This document shows positions 28,356-37,474 of a DNA stretch of 64,000 nucleotides, in pieces (positions within the stretch are counted from its first letter, which is position 1; each line of letters opens with the position of its first letter). Location: positions 124,001 through 188,000 of the forward strand of contig NZ_FNCH01000010.1 in the NCBI RefSeq assembly GCF_900100705.1. Direction: 5' to 3'. The position numbers were made by a program, and so were the translations under genes. The DNA is from Pedobacter terrae (GTDB taxonomy: Bacteria > Bacteroidota > Bacteroidia > Sphingobacteriales > Sphingobacteriaceae). The notes under the pieces were generated by a model that did not search any database, was not told the origin of the DNA, and saw only the letters and a list, made by a program, of their open reading frames with translations.

Positions 28356-31300
28356 TTATAAATTAACTGATACGCCTAATGATAATGTTTTGCTCAATGG
28401 ATAAACTTTGCCGGTTGAGCTTCCTAACTCCGGATACCAAAGTTTAAACTTGCTGAAAGTAAGCAGGTTGGTACCGATTAAAAAGAAACGGACATTGTTT
28501 AAATGCGCCCTGTTAACCAGGGTTTTGGGCAATGAATAACCAATATCTAATGTTTTTAAACGCAGGTAAGAACCATCCCTGAGCCAGAATGTTGATGCCC
28601 TGTAATTATTGGCATTTGGGCCATACGTTAAACGCGGATAATCGGCATTGGGATCTTCATTAACGCCTAAGGTCCAACGGTTACTATCGGCAATATCGTT
28701 TAAAATATTTCCCCAGTTCTGACCTAAACTGAACATGTAAACCGAAGAGCCATTGATAAAATAAGTCGATTTGCCTACCCCCTGAAAATGCACATTGATA
28801 TCCAGGCCTTTCCAGCTGGTTGAAATACCAAAACCATAGGTAAAGTTAGGGCGGGTGGTTGCGCCAATGGCTACAATGTCATTGTCGTCAATCATGCCAT
28901 CCCCGTTGATATCCTTATATTTGATATCGCCAGGCATTACCTCGCCAAAGCTTTGCCTCGGACTGTTACGGATATCATTATAATCGGTGAACAGGCCTAA
29001 ATCGATCAATCCCCTCGCCTGGTCCACCCGGTGGCCTTCCTGAAGTTTGTAGCTGTAAATGGTGTTTTCTTCATCCCTTTCAATAATTTCATTTTTGCTA
29101 TAAGTGGCGTTGCCACGCAGCGTAAAATCAACGTTATTGAGCTTTTGTTTAAAGGTAAAACTCCCATCAAATCCGTGGGCTTTTACCTTACCTACATTGG
29201 CTGATGGATTATTTTCCAATCCTACAAATCCCGGAAGGAAATTCCGGCTCATGTAAATGCCGTCACGCCTTTCCCTAAAATAATCTACTGCTCCGCTGAT
29301 CTTGTCGTGAAATAAAGCATAATCTATCCCCAAATCTTGTTTCGTCGCCACTTCCCAGGTTACATTTGGGGAGGCTACTGATGAATAACGGATGCCGGTC
29401 CAAGGATTTGAAGAATCGAAATCTCCAAAATTATAACCACCTGCCGCCATCTGTTCTAAGCTGTAGAGATAAGGAAACCGGATATTACCTAAATTATCAT
29501 TCCCTGTTTTTCCGTATGAATAGCGGATTTTAAACATATCTACCCAGCCCAATTTCTTTACCAGTGGCTCCTCGCCCACATTCCATGCACCAGAAATGGC
29601 CGGAAAAAACCCAAACCTGTAATCTTTATGAAAATTTTCAGAACCAGTGTAGCCGAAATTGAAGTCCACATAGTAGCGTGAATTCCAGTTGTAGTTCACC
29701 CGCCCTGCAAGGCCCTGGTTGCGGCGGGCAATTGCGTTTTTTAGATCCGTACCAATATTTTGGGTAAAGACCCTTGAGGCCTGGCTATATTTGATTACAG
29801 CGCCAAAATTATGCGATGCAATATTGCGGTTGTAATGGGTTTCCCATTCGAAAAATTCATTTTTATTGCCATCCGAACCAGCCGACTGCGTCATTTTTTG
29901 TTCTTCTTTAATCCGTTTGAACACCAGTTCGCCTGCAGTATTCCGGTAACGGTTTGCGCTCCACAACTCCGGGAATTTATAACGCTTGATGTAATTATTG
30001 TTATAGGTATCGTACCCGAAACGACCTATAAAACGGAGTCCCCTGGTAATGAAATCTAGACTTTGGTTCAGGTTTAGCGTGGTTTGGATATTGTTGCTCC
30101 AGCTTTCGTTATAACCGGTCATAGTACCCTGTACCCAGGGGTTAAACCGATCCATATCATTATCCGGATTCGTGTCGCCATCATCACTGGCGGGAATTTT
30201 CCCGTCAGAGTACCTCATCGGCGAGGTGATGGCATTATAGCCCATAAGCGCTGTCCAGATGGCATCGCTACCTACCCCGGGGTCGTTTTGTTTACGCAAC
30301 GAGCCCGATACCCCTACGGTTAACAGGGTAGTTTTGGTAATGTCCATGTCTACGCTTAAACGGTAGGTATATTTATTAAAACTGGCGTTGGTATTATAAT
30401 CTTTTAAGGCATCGTCTACCTTGTACATCCCCTGCTGGTTCTGGTAACTACCCGACAAATAATAGCGGGCTGTTTTTCCGCCCCCGCTCAGGTTAAGCAT
30501 ACTGCGTTGGCTCTTGGCTGCGTCCCGCAGCACAACATCCATCCAGTTTACATTTGGAAAGAGGTCCGGATCGAGTCCCAAACGCAGAATTTCAAGCTCC
30601 GAACGGGAGAAAAGTGGTTCCTGATTACGTACAATTTTGGCTTCGTTGGCCATTGAGGCATATGTATAACCATCAACAAACTGCGGAAGTTTAGTAAGCG
30701 TGTTATAAAAGCCTTCTACTTTTGCATTGATATTCACCTTACCCTCTTTTCCCCTTTTGGTTTTAATCAATATTACTCCATTTGCACCTCTACTACCATA
30801 CATAGCGGTTGCTGAGGCATCTTTTAATACCGAAAAAGATTCTACATCTTCTACATTGATTTCGTTCATATCGCGTTCAAAACCATCAATCAATACCAAA
30901 GCTGCATTGCTGGCACCAAAGGTAGATATACTCCGCACCCAAAATTCGGAAATGCTGCCCGGCCGCCCTGAAGTTTGCATGGCCTGGATCCCTGGTACCA
31001 CGCCGGCAAGGGCATCGGCCATTGAAGTGGAAGGATTGGATTTCAGCTGGTCGACGTTTACTGTGGTAATGGCGCCTGTAATGGCAATCTTTTTTTCGGC
31101 ACCGGTAGCCGTTACCACCACTTCGTTGAGTACACTCGCATCCGATTCTTTTAAGATAACATTCACCACACGCTGTTCTTTTACCAGCACCTCCTTCTTC
31201 TCATAACCTACGTAAGAAAATACAAGGGTCTGGTAGGCAGGCATTTTAATACTGAATTTACCTTCTCCATCAGTAATGGCTCCCAAACCAGGCAGGTTAC

Positions 31301-31436
31301 TCACAGAGATGCTTACCCCTGGAATAGGCAGTTTTTTTTCATCAGTTACCGTTCCTTTAACAATAACCTCCTGTGCCTGGATGGTAAAGGAAATTCCAAG
31401 CATCAAAAGGCAGGTTAACAAAATAAATCTCATCAT
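28356..31436 (-). CDS. SusC/RagA TonB-dependent outer-membrane transporter
   Basis: A 1026-residue outer-membrane transporter. Signal peptide (about 1-22, ISFTIQAQ), carboxypeptidase-regulatory-like domain (about 24-105, VIVKGTVTDEKKLPIPGVSI), TonB-box-like LNEVVVTATGAEKK, plug with GVVPGIQAMQTSGRPGS and the signature LKDASATAMYGSRGANGVILIKT, then the barrel ending LGVSVNL. The SGRPG plug form with VLIDGFERDMNEI belongs to the SusC group commonly paired with the large SusD type found next to it. It follows the IPT/NHL gene by 21 bases. Confidence 0.96.
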   Translation of the reverse strand: MMRFILLTCLLMLGISFTIQAQEVIVKGTVTDEKKLPIPGVSISVSNLPGLGAITDGEGKFSIKMPAYQTLVFSYVGYEKKEVLVKEQRVVNVILKESDASVLNEVVVTATGAEKKIAITGAITTVNVDQLKSNPSTSMADALAGVVPGIQAMQTSGRPGSISEFWVRSISTFGASNAALVLIDGFERDMNEINVEDVESFSVLKDASATAMYGSRGANGVILIKTKRGKEGKVNINAKVEGFYNTLTKLPQFVDGYTYASMANEAKIVRNQEPLFSRSELEILRLGLDPDLFPNVNWMDVVLRDAAKSQRSMLNLSGGGKTARYYLSGSYQNQQGMYKVDDALKDYNTNASFNKYTYRLSVDMDITKTTLLTVGVSGSLRKQNDPGVGSDAIWTALMGYNAITSPMRYSDGKIPASDDGDTNPDNDMDRFNPWVQGTMTGYNESWSNNIQTTLNLNQSLDFITRGLRFIGRFGYDTYNNNYIKRYKFPELWSANRYRNTAGELVFKRIKEEQKMTQSAGSDGNKNEFFEWETHYNRNIASHNFGAVIKYSQASRVFTQNIGTDLKNAIARRNQGLAGRVNYNWNSRYYVDFNFGYTGSENFHKDYRFGFFPAISGAWNVGEEPLVKKLGWVDMFKIRYSYGKTGNDNLGNIRFPYLYSLEQMAAGGYNFGDFDSSNPWTGIRYSSVASPNVTWEVATKQDLGIDYALFHDKISGAVDYFRERRDGIYMSRNFLPGFVGLENNPSANVGKVKAHGFDGSFTFKQKLNNVDFTLRGNATYSKNEIIERDEENTIYSYKLQEGHRVDQARGLIDLGLFTDYNDIRNSPRQSFGEVMPGDIKYKDINGDGMIDDNDIVAIGATTRPNFTYGFGISTSWKGLDINVHFQGVGKSTYFINGSSVYMFSLGQNWGNILNDIADSNRWTLGVNEDPNADYPRLTYGPNANNYRASTFWLRDGSYLRLKTLDIGYSLPKTLVNRAHLNNVRFFLIGTNLLTFSKFKLWYPELGSSTGKVYPLSKTLSLGVSVNL

Positions 31437-31457
31437 TATATCTGGTGTATTTTAAAA

Positions 31458-32849
31458 TTATTCTTCTTTAGCTATTTTGCGGATCAGCCAGTTTCCGGTG
31501 TCGCCGATATAAAAGCATTTCCTGGTTTCATCATAGGTAATGGCCTGAGGATTATTGAAACGGGCCTCTGTACGTAAGTCGCCGTCAGCGTAACCACTTG
31601 TTCCATTATTGCCACGTCCGGCAAAGGTGCTTACCCTTCCCTGTGGTGTTAAGGTGCGGATGGCATGGTTGGCTTTATCGCAGAAATAGAAATCGTATTG
31701 ATCTCCTCCAGCAGCTTCATAATCGGGGTTTTCCACAAATACCCCTTGCACAGGGCTGTTTAACCGCGCATTTGTACCTATTCCATCGGCATAACCGGCA
31801 GTACCCGCCGCTCCGCAAATGGTATATGGTATTTTAAAAGTCTTGGTAGCGCGATCATAATCGGTACGCATAATGAAATGTTTATCATATTCAACCAGAT
31901 AGGCATAATCTCCCGACGGGTGCATCACCATATAAACGGCTACAGCACTGTAAGGATTGGAGAACACCGGTTTATCCTCTTTGGTATTAAAATCATACCT
32001 GCGAATATCGCCGGCCCTAAACCTTGAATAATAAAGTTCACCATTCTGAGGGTGTATCATGGTTCCATTTACCCCGCGGGCATAAACTTCGATCGCTTTC
32101 TTTTGTAGAAAATTAGATTCGCGACTAAAGATATAATTGCCATATTTCGTGTCGCTGGAATGGTTATGCGAAACAATCATGTCCTGGTTGCCATCAATTC
32201 GCCAATTGATAATAGATACCCTATCAAGATCCGTCCTGAAATAACTCACATATTTCTTATCGAAATCGATAAGGCGACAACTGTTCACATCTGCTGAAAA
32301 GTACAGGCGGTTTGGGTTTTTCGGATCAAGGGTGAGCCAGGTGATTCCTTTAAATGCGCCACAATCATTAAATGGTCCTTCTTTTTCTTCAAAGTTAGAA
32401 GCTACCTGGTAGTATTTACCTAAAAAGGTAGATACCAGCAATTTTCGGGCGTAAGCAAACACCTCTTTTGATATCACCTGGGCAAGCTGCTGGTTGTTGC
32501 CATCAAGTAGGGTTACTTTGATATCGCCATCATAAGCCTCTTCGGGAATAACACAATAAATACTATTGTTTTTTACCCCGATCACTTTAGCCACTTTTCC
32601 GCCAATGGAAACTTTTATTTTCGAAACATCATTCCCGAAATTACTGCCATAAATAACCAGATTATTCCCTACCCCACCTTGTTTGGGGTAGAAATCGGTA
32701 ATCAGCACTTCTTTTGACGGATCATAGGCGTCCTCCTGCTGCAATTTTTCGTGTTTACACTGTGTTAAAGAAAGTGCAATCAGCCCGAGCAATATCCATC
32801 GGATCTGCCAGCGCATGGTTTTGACATTTGTTTTTGTTTTCATATACAC
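31458..32849 (-). CDS. IPT/TIG plus NHL-repeat lipoprotein
   Basis: A 463-residue lipoprotein (lipobox SLTQC, C31). An IPT/TIG immunoglobulin-like domain (about 48-135, VLITDFYPKQGGVGNNLVIYGSNFG) is followed by an NHL-type six-bladed propeller (about 150-463), with blades such as GTAGYADGIGTNARLNSPVQGVF (given here in part: YADGIG, ARLNSPVQG) and ARFNNPQAITYD. Proteins of this make-up are common beside SusCD and are thought to bind glycan on the surface; no catalytic residues are visible. It is the first gene of its operon, ahead of SusC. The start could also be the ATG at 32843 or 32816. Confidence 0.85.
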   Translation of the reverse strand: MYMKTKTNVKTMRWQIRWILLGLIALSLTQCKHEKLQQEDAYDPSKEVLITDFYPKQGGVGNNLVIYGSNFGNDVSKIKVSIGGKVAKVIGVKNNSIYCVIPEEAYDGDIKVTLLDGNNQQLAQVISKEVFAYARKLLVSTFLGKYYQVASNFEEKEGPFNDCGAFKGITWLTLDPKNPNRLYFSADVNSCRLIDFDKKYVSYFRTDLDRVSIINWRIDGNQDMIVSHNHSSDTKYGNYIFSRESNFLQKKAIEVYARGVNGTMIHPQNGELYYSRFRAGDIRRYDFNTKEDKPVFSNPYSAVAVYMVMHPSGDYAYLVEYDKHFIMRTDYDRATKTFKIPYTICGAAGTAGYADGIGTNARLNSPVQGVFVENPDYEAAGGDQYDFYFCDKANHAIRTLTPQGRVSTFAGRGNNGTSGYADGDLRTEARFNNPQAITYDETRKCFYIGDTGNWLIRKIAKEE

Positions 32850-33068
32850 TTATCGCTTTTTCCGGCTCAAACCGGCTTGCGTAATTTTAATTGTTAACCA
32901 ATTGCGGTATGTTGGTCGCCTACCGTGAGGTATGCCATGATATATCCTTTTCCAGGGGTAATTTTAAGGAAGTGTTTGTCGATATTAATTGAGCGGTTTA
33001 CCAAACAGCGATATAAAGCATGTCTAAATTTCGGGCAAAGAAATTCCTTTCGGCCTTAACTATAGCGC

Positions 33069-33138
33069 CAATAGTAGATATAGCCCGGGCCTACCGATCT
33101 TGCCTAAATAAGATTGCTCTTTGCCAAATACGATTGCT
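33069..33138 (-). promoter_or_regulatory. Direct-repeat activator site C and possible -7 box
   Basis: AAATAAGATTGCT (33106-33118) and AAATACGATTGCT (33126-33138) are direct repeats 20 bp apart, each preceded by TGCC. On the gene strand, TACTATTG (33069-33076, one mismatch to TAnnTTTG) lies 24 bases downstream of the site. This resembles the layout of the other activator sites in the window and would serve the NHL-SusC-SusD operon starting at 32849, leaving a leader of about 220 bases. Confidence 0.4.
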
Positions 33139-33444
33139 TTAAGACAGGCATGAACACTGAAACGTTTTTACAAAACATAACCAGCCACGTTACTAAACGC
33201 GGGTTATCATTTGATAATAATTAAAAAAGTTAATATCGACTTACGTTAAGCAACAATTTCAGCTTGATTTGTTCAGGCCGTAAACTGGCTGCATTAGTAG
33301 TCAGGCCTTTCTGTTATCATAAAAAGCCACTCGGCAGCGTTTTACTGAACAATAAACGTATTTAGGATAGGTAGGTAATTGTGGAGCATCATATCAATTT
33401 AGTTTTCTTTTTCCCTGGTTAGTAATACATTAAGAAATTGAAGA

Positions 33445-33477
33445 TCAGCTGTCTGAAATAAATATCTGTTTTCTCAT
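33445..33477 (-). pseudogene. Relic of a gene start behind promoter element A copy 4
   Basis: On the minus strand the bases from 33477 read ATG then codons for MRKQIFISDS and a stop. The upstream 80 bases align with the leader of the ricin-GH43 gene, and MRKQIFI parallels MRNKVFI of that protein. After about seven codons the similarity ends. I read this as the surviving 5' end of a duplicated, deleted gene. Confidence 0.5.
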
Positions 33478-33556
33478 AATACATTTTGAAACTGCAAAAA
33501 GCATGGTGTTGCCTATTGAAGATTTGCAGTAAGGTTTGCTATTTGGTTAATTGAAT

Positions 33557-33612
33557 CAAAGTAAAGGAATAGCGATTTTATTATCTGTTCAATATTTTGT
33601 CGATTTGTCTCA
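33557..33612 (-). promoter_or_regulatory. Promoter element A, copy 4 (orphaned)
   Basis: CAAAGTAA (33557-33564), 21 bases, then the 27-bp block TGTTCA...TTTGTCG...TGTCTCA (33586-33612). The next intact gene on this strand begins 708 bases away, while copies 1 and 2 lie 80-110 bases from their genes. It may still drive the NHL-SusC-SusD operon by long read-through. Confidence 0.68.
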
Positions 33613-33730
33613 ACTTTGGCAAACTGATCTTACGATCTTCATCATAGGCGTAACCGGCGTTGATCGATGTTTTTGTTCATCAGGTGAGTGAACGTTATGC
33701 AGGTTTTATCATAGAAAGCTGAAAAGTCGT

Positions 33731-34087
33731 CTATATCCGCTTTGCAAAGCCTATAAAATGAGTTTCGAATACATGTCTTTTATTACGGAGATCTGCGAAA
33801 GACTGTTTAAACAGGTATTCTGCAGCTGTAGGATAAAAACTGACGGCAAACATGCGTGATTTGGGAAAAGCAGGTTTCCGGATCGGCTCATCACAAATCC
33901 CACTAATAAAAATTTCAAAATGATCTTGCTCATCTAGAAATAGGAATAAATCTATTTTTCCATCCGGAAGAATAATCCCGTCTATACTTTGCTCGGCATC
34001 ATTTGTCACCATCCATATGCTTTCAATAAGAGGATTTAAACGCGCTAGAGGCCGCTTTGAAAGGTATGAAATTTGATATTTCGACAT
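33731..34087 (-). pseudogene. Truncated AraC-family regulator, N-terminal sensor part only
   Basis: A 118-residue frame matching the N-terminal ligand-binding part of AraC-family regulators of the DUF6597 type: PLIESIWMV, then IILPDGKIDLFLFLD, GICDEPIRK and FAVSFYPTAAEYLF. The family continues for about 150 further residues with a double helix-turn-helix, absent here; the last 15 or so residues look out of frame. A different frame just past the stop gives a further 36 codons (ADIDDFSAFYDKT...) without a clear helix-turn-helix. It is probably a decayed regulator. A small stand-alone sensor is less likely. Confidence 0.55.
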
Positions 34088-34208
34088 ACACGCTTAAAAT
34101 GGAACTGGTATATATTGCAAACTATCATTTTTATTTATTATTACTAATCATCGGTAATAGCGATCAGCACTTTGGTAAACCAATAGCAAAAAGCACTGTT
34201 GTTATAAG

Positions 34209-34703
34209 ATGAAAATACATGAAAAGTTTATGGCTAAAGCCATTGCATTATCCGAACAGAATCTGCGGACGTTAAAAGGAGGACCATTTGGAGCTTTAAT
34301 TGTGCGTGACGGTAAGATTCTGAGTGCTGAAGCCAATTCAGTTACCCAGGACTGTGATCCGACTGCTCATGCAGAAATAAATGCAATCAGGCAAGCATCA
34401 AAAAAAATCGGAAAAGCCGACCTGTCAGGTTGTACGATCTATACCAGTGCCGAACCCTGTCCGATGTGCCTAAGTGCCATTTATTGGTCCAATATTAAGC
34501 AGGTATACTATGGAAATACCAGAACTGATGCAGAGTGGGCAGGCTTTGGTGATCAATTTATTTTGGATGCCTTAAAGCAACCGATAGAAAAACAACCGAT
34601 AGCATTTGAAAGGATTATGCCCGGAGAAGCAATAAAAGCATTTGAACAATGGCGCGCGGGAGGCCAAATGCTTGAAGACAAAGTTAAAGATGGATCGTTA
34701 TAA
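34209..34703 (+). CDS. Guanine deaminase-like nucleoside/base deaminase
   Basis: A 164-residue zinc-dependent deaminase of the CDA superfamily. The zinc site is complete: HAE motif with H54 and catalytic E56 (TAHAEINAI) and PCPMC with C84 and C87. The C-terminal part, VYYGNTRTDAEWAGFGDQFI and the final FEQWRAGG, resembles the bacterial GuaD type (guanine to xanthine) more than the tRNA adenosine deaminase TadA. No signal peptide; cytoplasmic purine salvage or catabolism. It is a single gene, 121 bases from the divergent AraC fragment. Confidence 0.85.
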   Translation: MKIHEKFMAKAIALSEQNLRTLKGGPFGALIVRDGKILSAEANSVTQDCDPTAHAEINAIRQASKKIGKADLSGCTIYTSAEPCPMCLSAIYWSNIKQVYYGNTRTDAEWAGFGDQFILDALKQPIEKQPIAFERIMPGEAIKAFEQWRAGGQMLEDKVKDGSL

Positions 34704-34809
34704 TTTATTTAATCATGTCGCCGTTAAGATGCTAAAAATTATTCCTTATCAAATGATCAGCTGTTATAAAACAGCATGTAAAACCAATTAACCAGACCAT
34801 GCTACGGGT

Positions 34810-34832
34810 TCCCCTCCTTAATTAGGAGGGGA
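34810..34832. terminator. Bidirectional terminator hairpin
   Basis: TCCCCTCCT-TAATT-AGGAGGGGA, a perfect 9-bp GC-rich stem with a 5-base loop, between the convergent deaminase and amylase genes. No T-tract on the plus side. Confidence 0.5.
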
Positions 34833-34903
34833 GTAAACTACCGCATGCTGTAACCTGATTTATGTCTTAAGTTAATGTGAGAAATGCGCTATGTTCGGAT
34901 TAT

Positions 34904-36394
34904 TCAATCCGCTTTCAGGGTATAAACCGACACGGAGCCTGCTTCGCAGTAAAATTCTGCCCACCCATCCTGATCTATGGTAATTTCTCTGTCGCAATGC
35001 CCCAGATAATCGCTGAAAATCTTGCCTGCAAACTCAACACCCATTTCCATCCGCTTATTTCCAGCTTCACCGTTTGATAAAACCACCGCAAGGCCCGAAC
35101 CCTGATGTTCCTCATCTCCAGAACGTGTCCAGCCAATGCAACTTGGATAATCAAAATAATCGCGTTGAAAACCATAGGCAAATGTTTTTCTCAACTGTAG
35201 TAATGCCTCCAGCTGAGGAAGTGCCTCCATCGTTACCTCATGATCTTTTCCATCGTTCCCTTTGTCGGTATATTCTGATCCGTATACATCTGCATAAAAA
35301 ACACAAGGATATCCTGCTTCCCGAAGTAAGATTATTGCATAAGCATGTGCCCTGAACCATGGCTCTACCGTCTGTTCTAAAGATTGGAGTGGTTGGGTAT
35401 CGTGGTTTTCAACCAAGGTTACGGCTAACTCTGGTCTTACCGAAACCAGCGATCCATTCAATATGGTGCTCAGGTCATATTGTTCGCCTTCCTTGCTGGC
35501 ACGGGAGAAATTAGCCTGAAGACTGGCATCGAATAACGACATCCGGCCCTGGGTAGCATCAATATAATCCAACATGGCCTGCGGATCGTATGGCGACCAA
35601 TATTCACCCACTGTAAACAGTTCTTTGCCTGTTTCGGCCCGAAGATAGTCCAGCCATTCATTATAAAAACCAGCAGGCATATGTTTAATCGCATCTAAAC
35701 GCATTCCATCAAAACCTGTGGTTTGGTAAAACCACATCCCCCATCGCTTTAACTCCTCTCTTACAGCAGGATTACGAAAATCAATATCGGTCAGCATCAG
35801 GTAATCATAATTTCCATTTTCAGTATCAAGCACATCTTCCCATCCTGATCCATATTGGTTTTGAATACTGTACACCGCTGACTCCTGGGTACGCGCATCG
35901 TAATCTACCCCCGTAAAACATTGAAAATCCCATTTAAATTCGGAATATTTTCCACCACGGCCTGGATAGGTAAATTTGGTATAAGCATCGATCTCAAAAG
36001 GTTCAGAGATGAATTCATTTCTGTTTTCCGGGTTTACCTTGCGCACCATTACCGGCTCATGGTCATCTGCTCCGCCAAGGTGGTTCAGCACAATATCTAC
36101 GTAAACATTTATACCGGCCTCCTGCGCAGATTTGATCGCCAGAAGATATTCTTCTTTAGTTCCGTATTTTGTGGCAATGCTCCCTTTTTGGTCAAATTCG
36201 CCAAGATCATATAAGTCGTAAGAATCATAACCAGTTGAATCTTTGCCATCCATCCCTTTGTGCGCCGGAGGCAGCCAAATAGTGTCTATCCCCATTTCTT
36301 TTAATTTAGCAGCATCTTGTTGTACCTTTTTCCAAAGGCTGCCATCGTTGGGATAGTACCATTCAAAGTACTGCAACATCGTATGATTTTCCAT
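34904..36394 (-). CDS. Cytoplasmic alpha-amylase, GH13
   Basis: A 496-residue GH13 enzyme of the subfamily-5 type (AmyS-like), hydrolysing alpha-1,4-glucan. The start MENHTMLQYFEWY without signal peptide means it acts in the cytoplasm, on maltodextrin or glycogen. GH13 regions are clear: DIVLNH (100-105), GMRLDAIKH with nucleophile D234, VGEYW with acid/base E264, and VENHDTQP with D332. Length and layout match the family. It is monocistronic, with a 379-base region before the FecI operon. No SusCD for starch accompanies it in the window. Confidence 0.92.
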   Translation of the reverse strand: MENHTMLQYFEWYYPNDGSLWKKVQQDAAKLKEMGIDTIWLPPAHKGMDGKDSTGYDSYDLYDLGEFDQKGSIATKYGTKEEYLLAIKSAQEAGINVYVDIVLNHLGGADDHEPVMVRKVNPENRNEFISEPFEIDAYTKFTYPGRGGKYSEFKWDFQCFTGVDYDARTQESAVYSIQNQYGSGWEDVLDTENGNYDYLMLTDIDFRNPAVREELKRWGMWFYQTTGFDGMRLDAIKHMPAGFYNEWLDYLRAETGKELFTVGEYWSPYDPQAMLDYIDATQGRMSLFDASLQANFSRASKEGEQYDLSTILNGSLVSVRPELAVTLVENHDTQPLQSLEQTVEPWFRAHAYAIILLREAGYPCVFYADVYGSEYTDKGNDGKDHEVTMEALPQLEALLQLRKTFAYGFQRDYFDYPSCIGWTRSGDEEHQGSGLAVVLSNGEAGNKRMEMGVEFAGKIFSDYLGHCDREITIDQDGWAEFYCEAGSVSVYTLKAD

Positions 36395-36773
36395 CTTTAA
36401 ATAAATTTAGTAGTGCATATACCTTGTAAATGGTGTTATTGTTTTGAAATTCACCAATACCTGATTAATTTGTTTTATAATAGGCAGTTTTGAGATACAG
36501 ATGACTAACCGCCATACCTTTTCAGCGTGGAAACAGAATGGTGCAATACCAAACGGCCACACCATTTGCCTGTTGTTTTGTAATACACTTAAACAGACCG
36601 TCCAAGCTGAAAGAAAAAATACAATAAGCGTCTTGGTTAGTGATACTAAATTAAATAGAATTGGCCATTTATTTAATATACCAACGAGGTAATTACTGCC
36701 TGTTTCATGAAATTTGTCAATTTTTGGGTAACTTAGCAACAAGTTACTAGTTGATTTTGGGAAATAACCAATA
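36395..36773. other. Divergent intergenic region
   Basis: 379 bases between the amylase gene and the FecI sigma gene. A 63-codon frame at 36501-36692 has no start context or recognisable content and is considered noise. No convincing -7 box for either gene was found; TAACTTAG near 36729 is a weak match ahead of the sigma gene. Confidence 0.4.
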
Positions 36774-37382
36774 ATGGGTAAGATAATTCAGCAATTACAT
36801 AATGAGACCGAACTTTTTGCAAAACTTGCTACGGGTGATGAGCAATCTTTCGACATTATTTATCGCCATTATGTAAAAAGGTTATATCCGTATATTGAAA
36901 AGCTGGTAAAAATTCCCGAGCTGGCCGAAGAATTGGTCCAGGAGATTTTTGTTCAGATATGGATCAACCGACTTGCATTTTCAAACGTACAGCACCCCAC
37001 GGCCTACCTCTTCAGTATCGCAAACAGACAGGCCCTGAAATACCTTAAAAAGATTGCAAATGATGAGCGGATTTTACAGCGCATCACGAGCCATATTGAG
37101 CCTTCCAGAAACGAAACCGAAGAACAAATGGTATTACGTGAAAGCGTGGAAGTGATTAAAGAAGCCGTTGCACAACTTCCGGATCAACGCCGTTTGATAT
37201 GGGAATTGAGCAGAAATGAGGGGCTTAGTCATGAGCAGATTGCAGCAAAGCTTAACATCTCTAAAAATACGGTCAAAAATCAAATGGTCCATTCCCTCAG
37301 GTACGTACGGGAATTCCTCAGTAAACGTGATATCTCGTTGCCAATTTTAATAATTATCTTTCTGATTAACAGGAAAATATAA
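36774..37382 (+). CDS. FecI-type ECF RNA polymerase sigma factor
   Basis: A 202-residue ECF sigma factor. Region 2 (about 20-90) with FDIIYRHYVKRLYPYI and AEELVQEIFVQIW, region 4 (about 130-185) with LPDQRRLIWELSRNEGLSHEQIAAKLNISKNTVKNQMVHSL. The hydrophobic end LPILIIIFLINRKI is a common feature of Bacteroidota FecI proteins. With the anti-sigma factor next door and the STN-bearing SusC, it forms a surface-signalling set in which substrate binding at the outer membrane releases the sigma factor. It probably transcribes the SusC-SusD operon from 39 kb on; its promoter motif is unknown. Confidence 0.93.
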   Translation: MGKIIQQLHNETELFAKLATGDEQSFDIIYRHYVKRLYPYIEKLVKIPELAEELVQEIFVQIWINRLAFSNVQHPTAYLFSIANRQALKYLKKIANDERILQRITSHIEPSRNETEEQMVLRESVEVIKEAVAQLPDQRRLIWELSRNEGLSHEQIAAKLNISKNTVKNQMVHSLRYVREFLSKRDISLPILIIIFLINRKI

Positions 37383-37474
37383 GTTTTTCATCATTTCGAA
37401 TAGTCCTATATAAGCTATTATCGTACTTATCAATTAAACAGCGTAAAATAAATCACGGGCTACATTGATATCAA

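Larger units (their letters stand above)
32850..33730. other. Long intergenic region with two regulatory sites and a gene relic
   Basis: 881 bases with no intact gene. It contains a direct-repeat site (33101-33138) with a possible -7 box, the first codons of a decayed gene (33445-33477) and promoter element A copy 4 (33557-33612). The segment 33140-33440 shows nothing recognisable. Confidence 0.55.

Noticed and set aside
36501..36692. 63-codon frame before the FecI gene
   Set aside because: No family features; composition like noncoding sequence.
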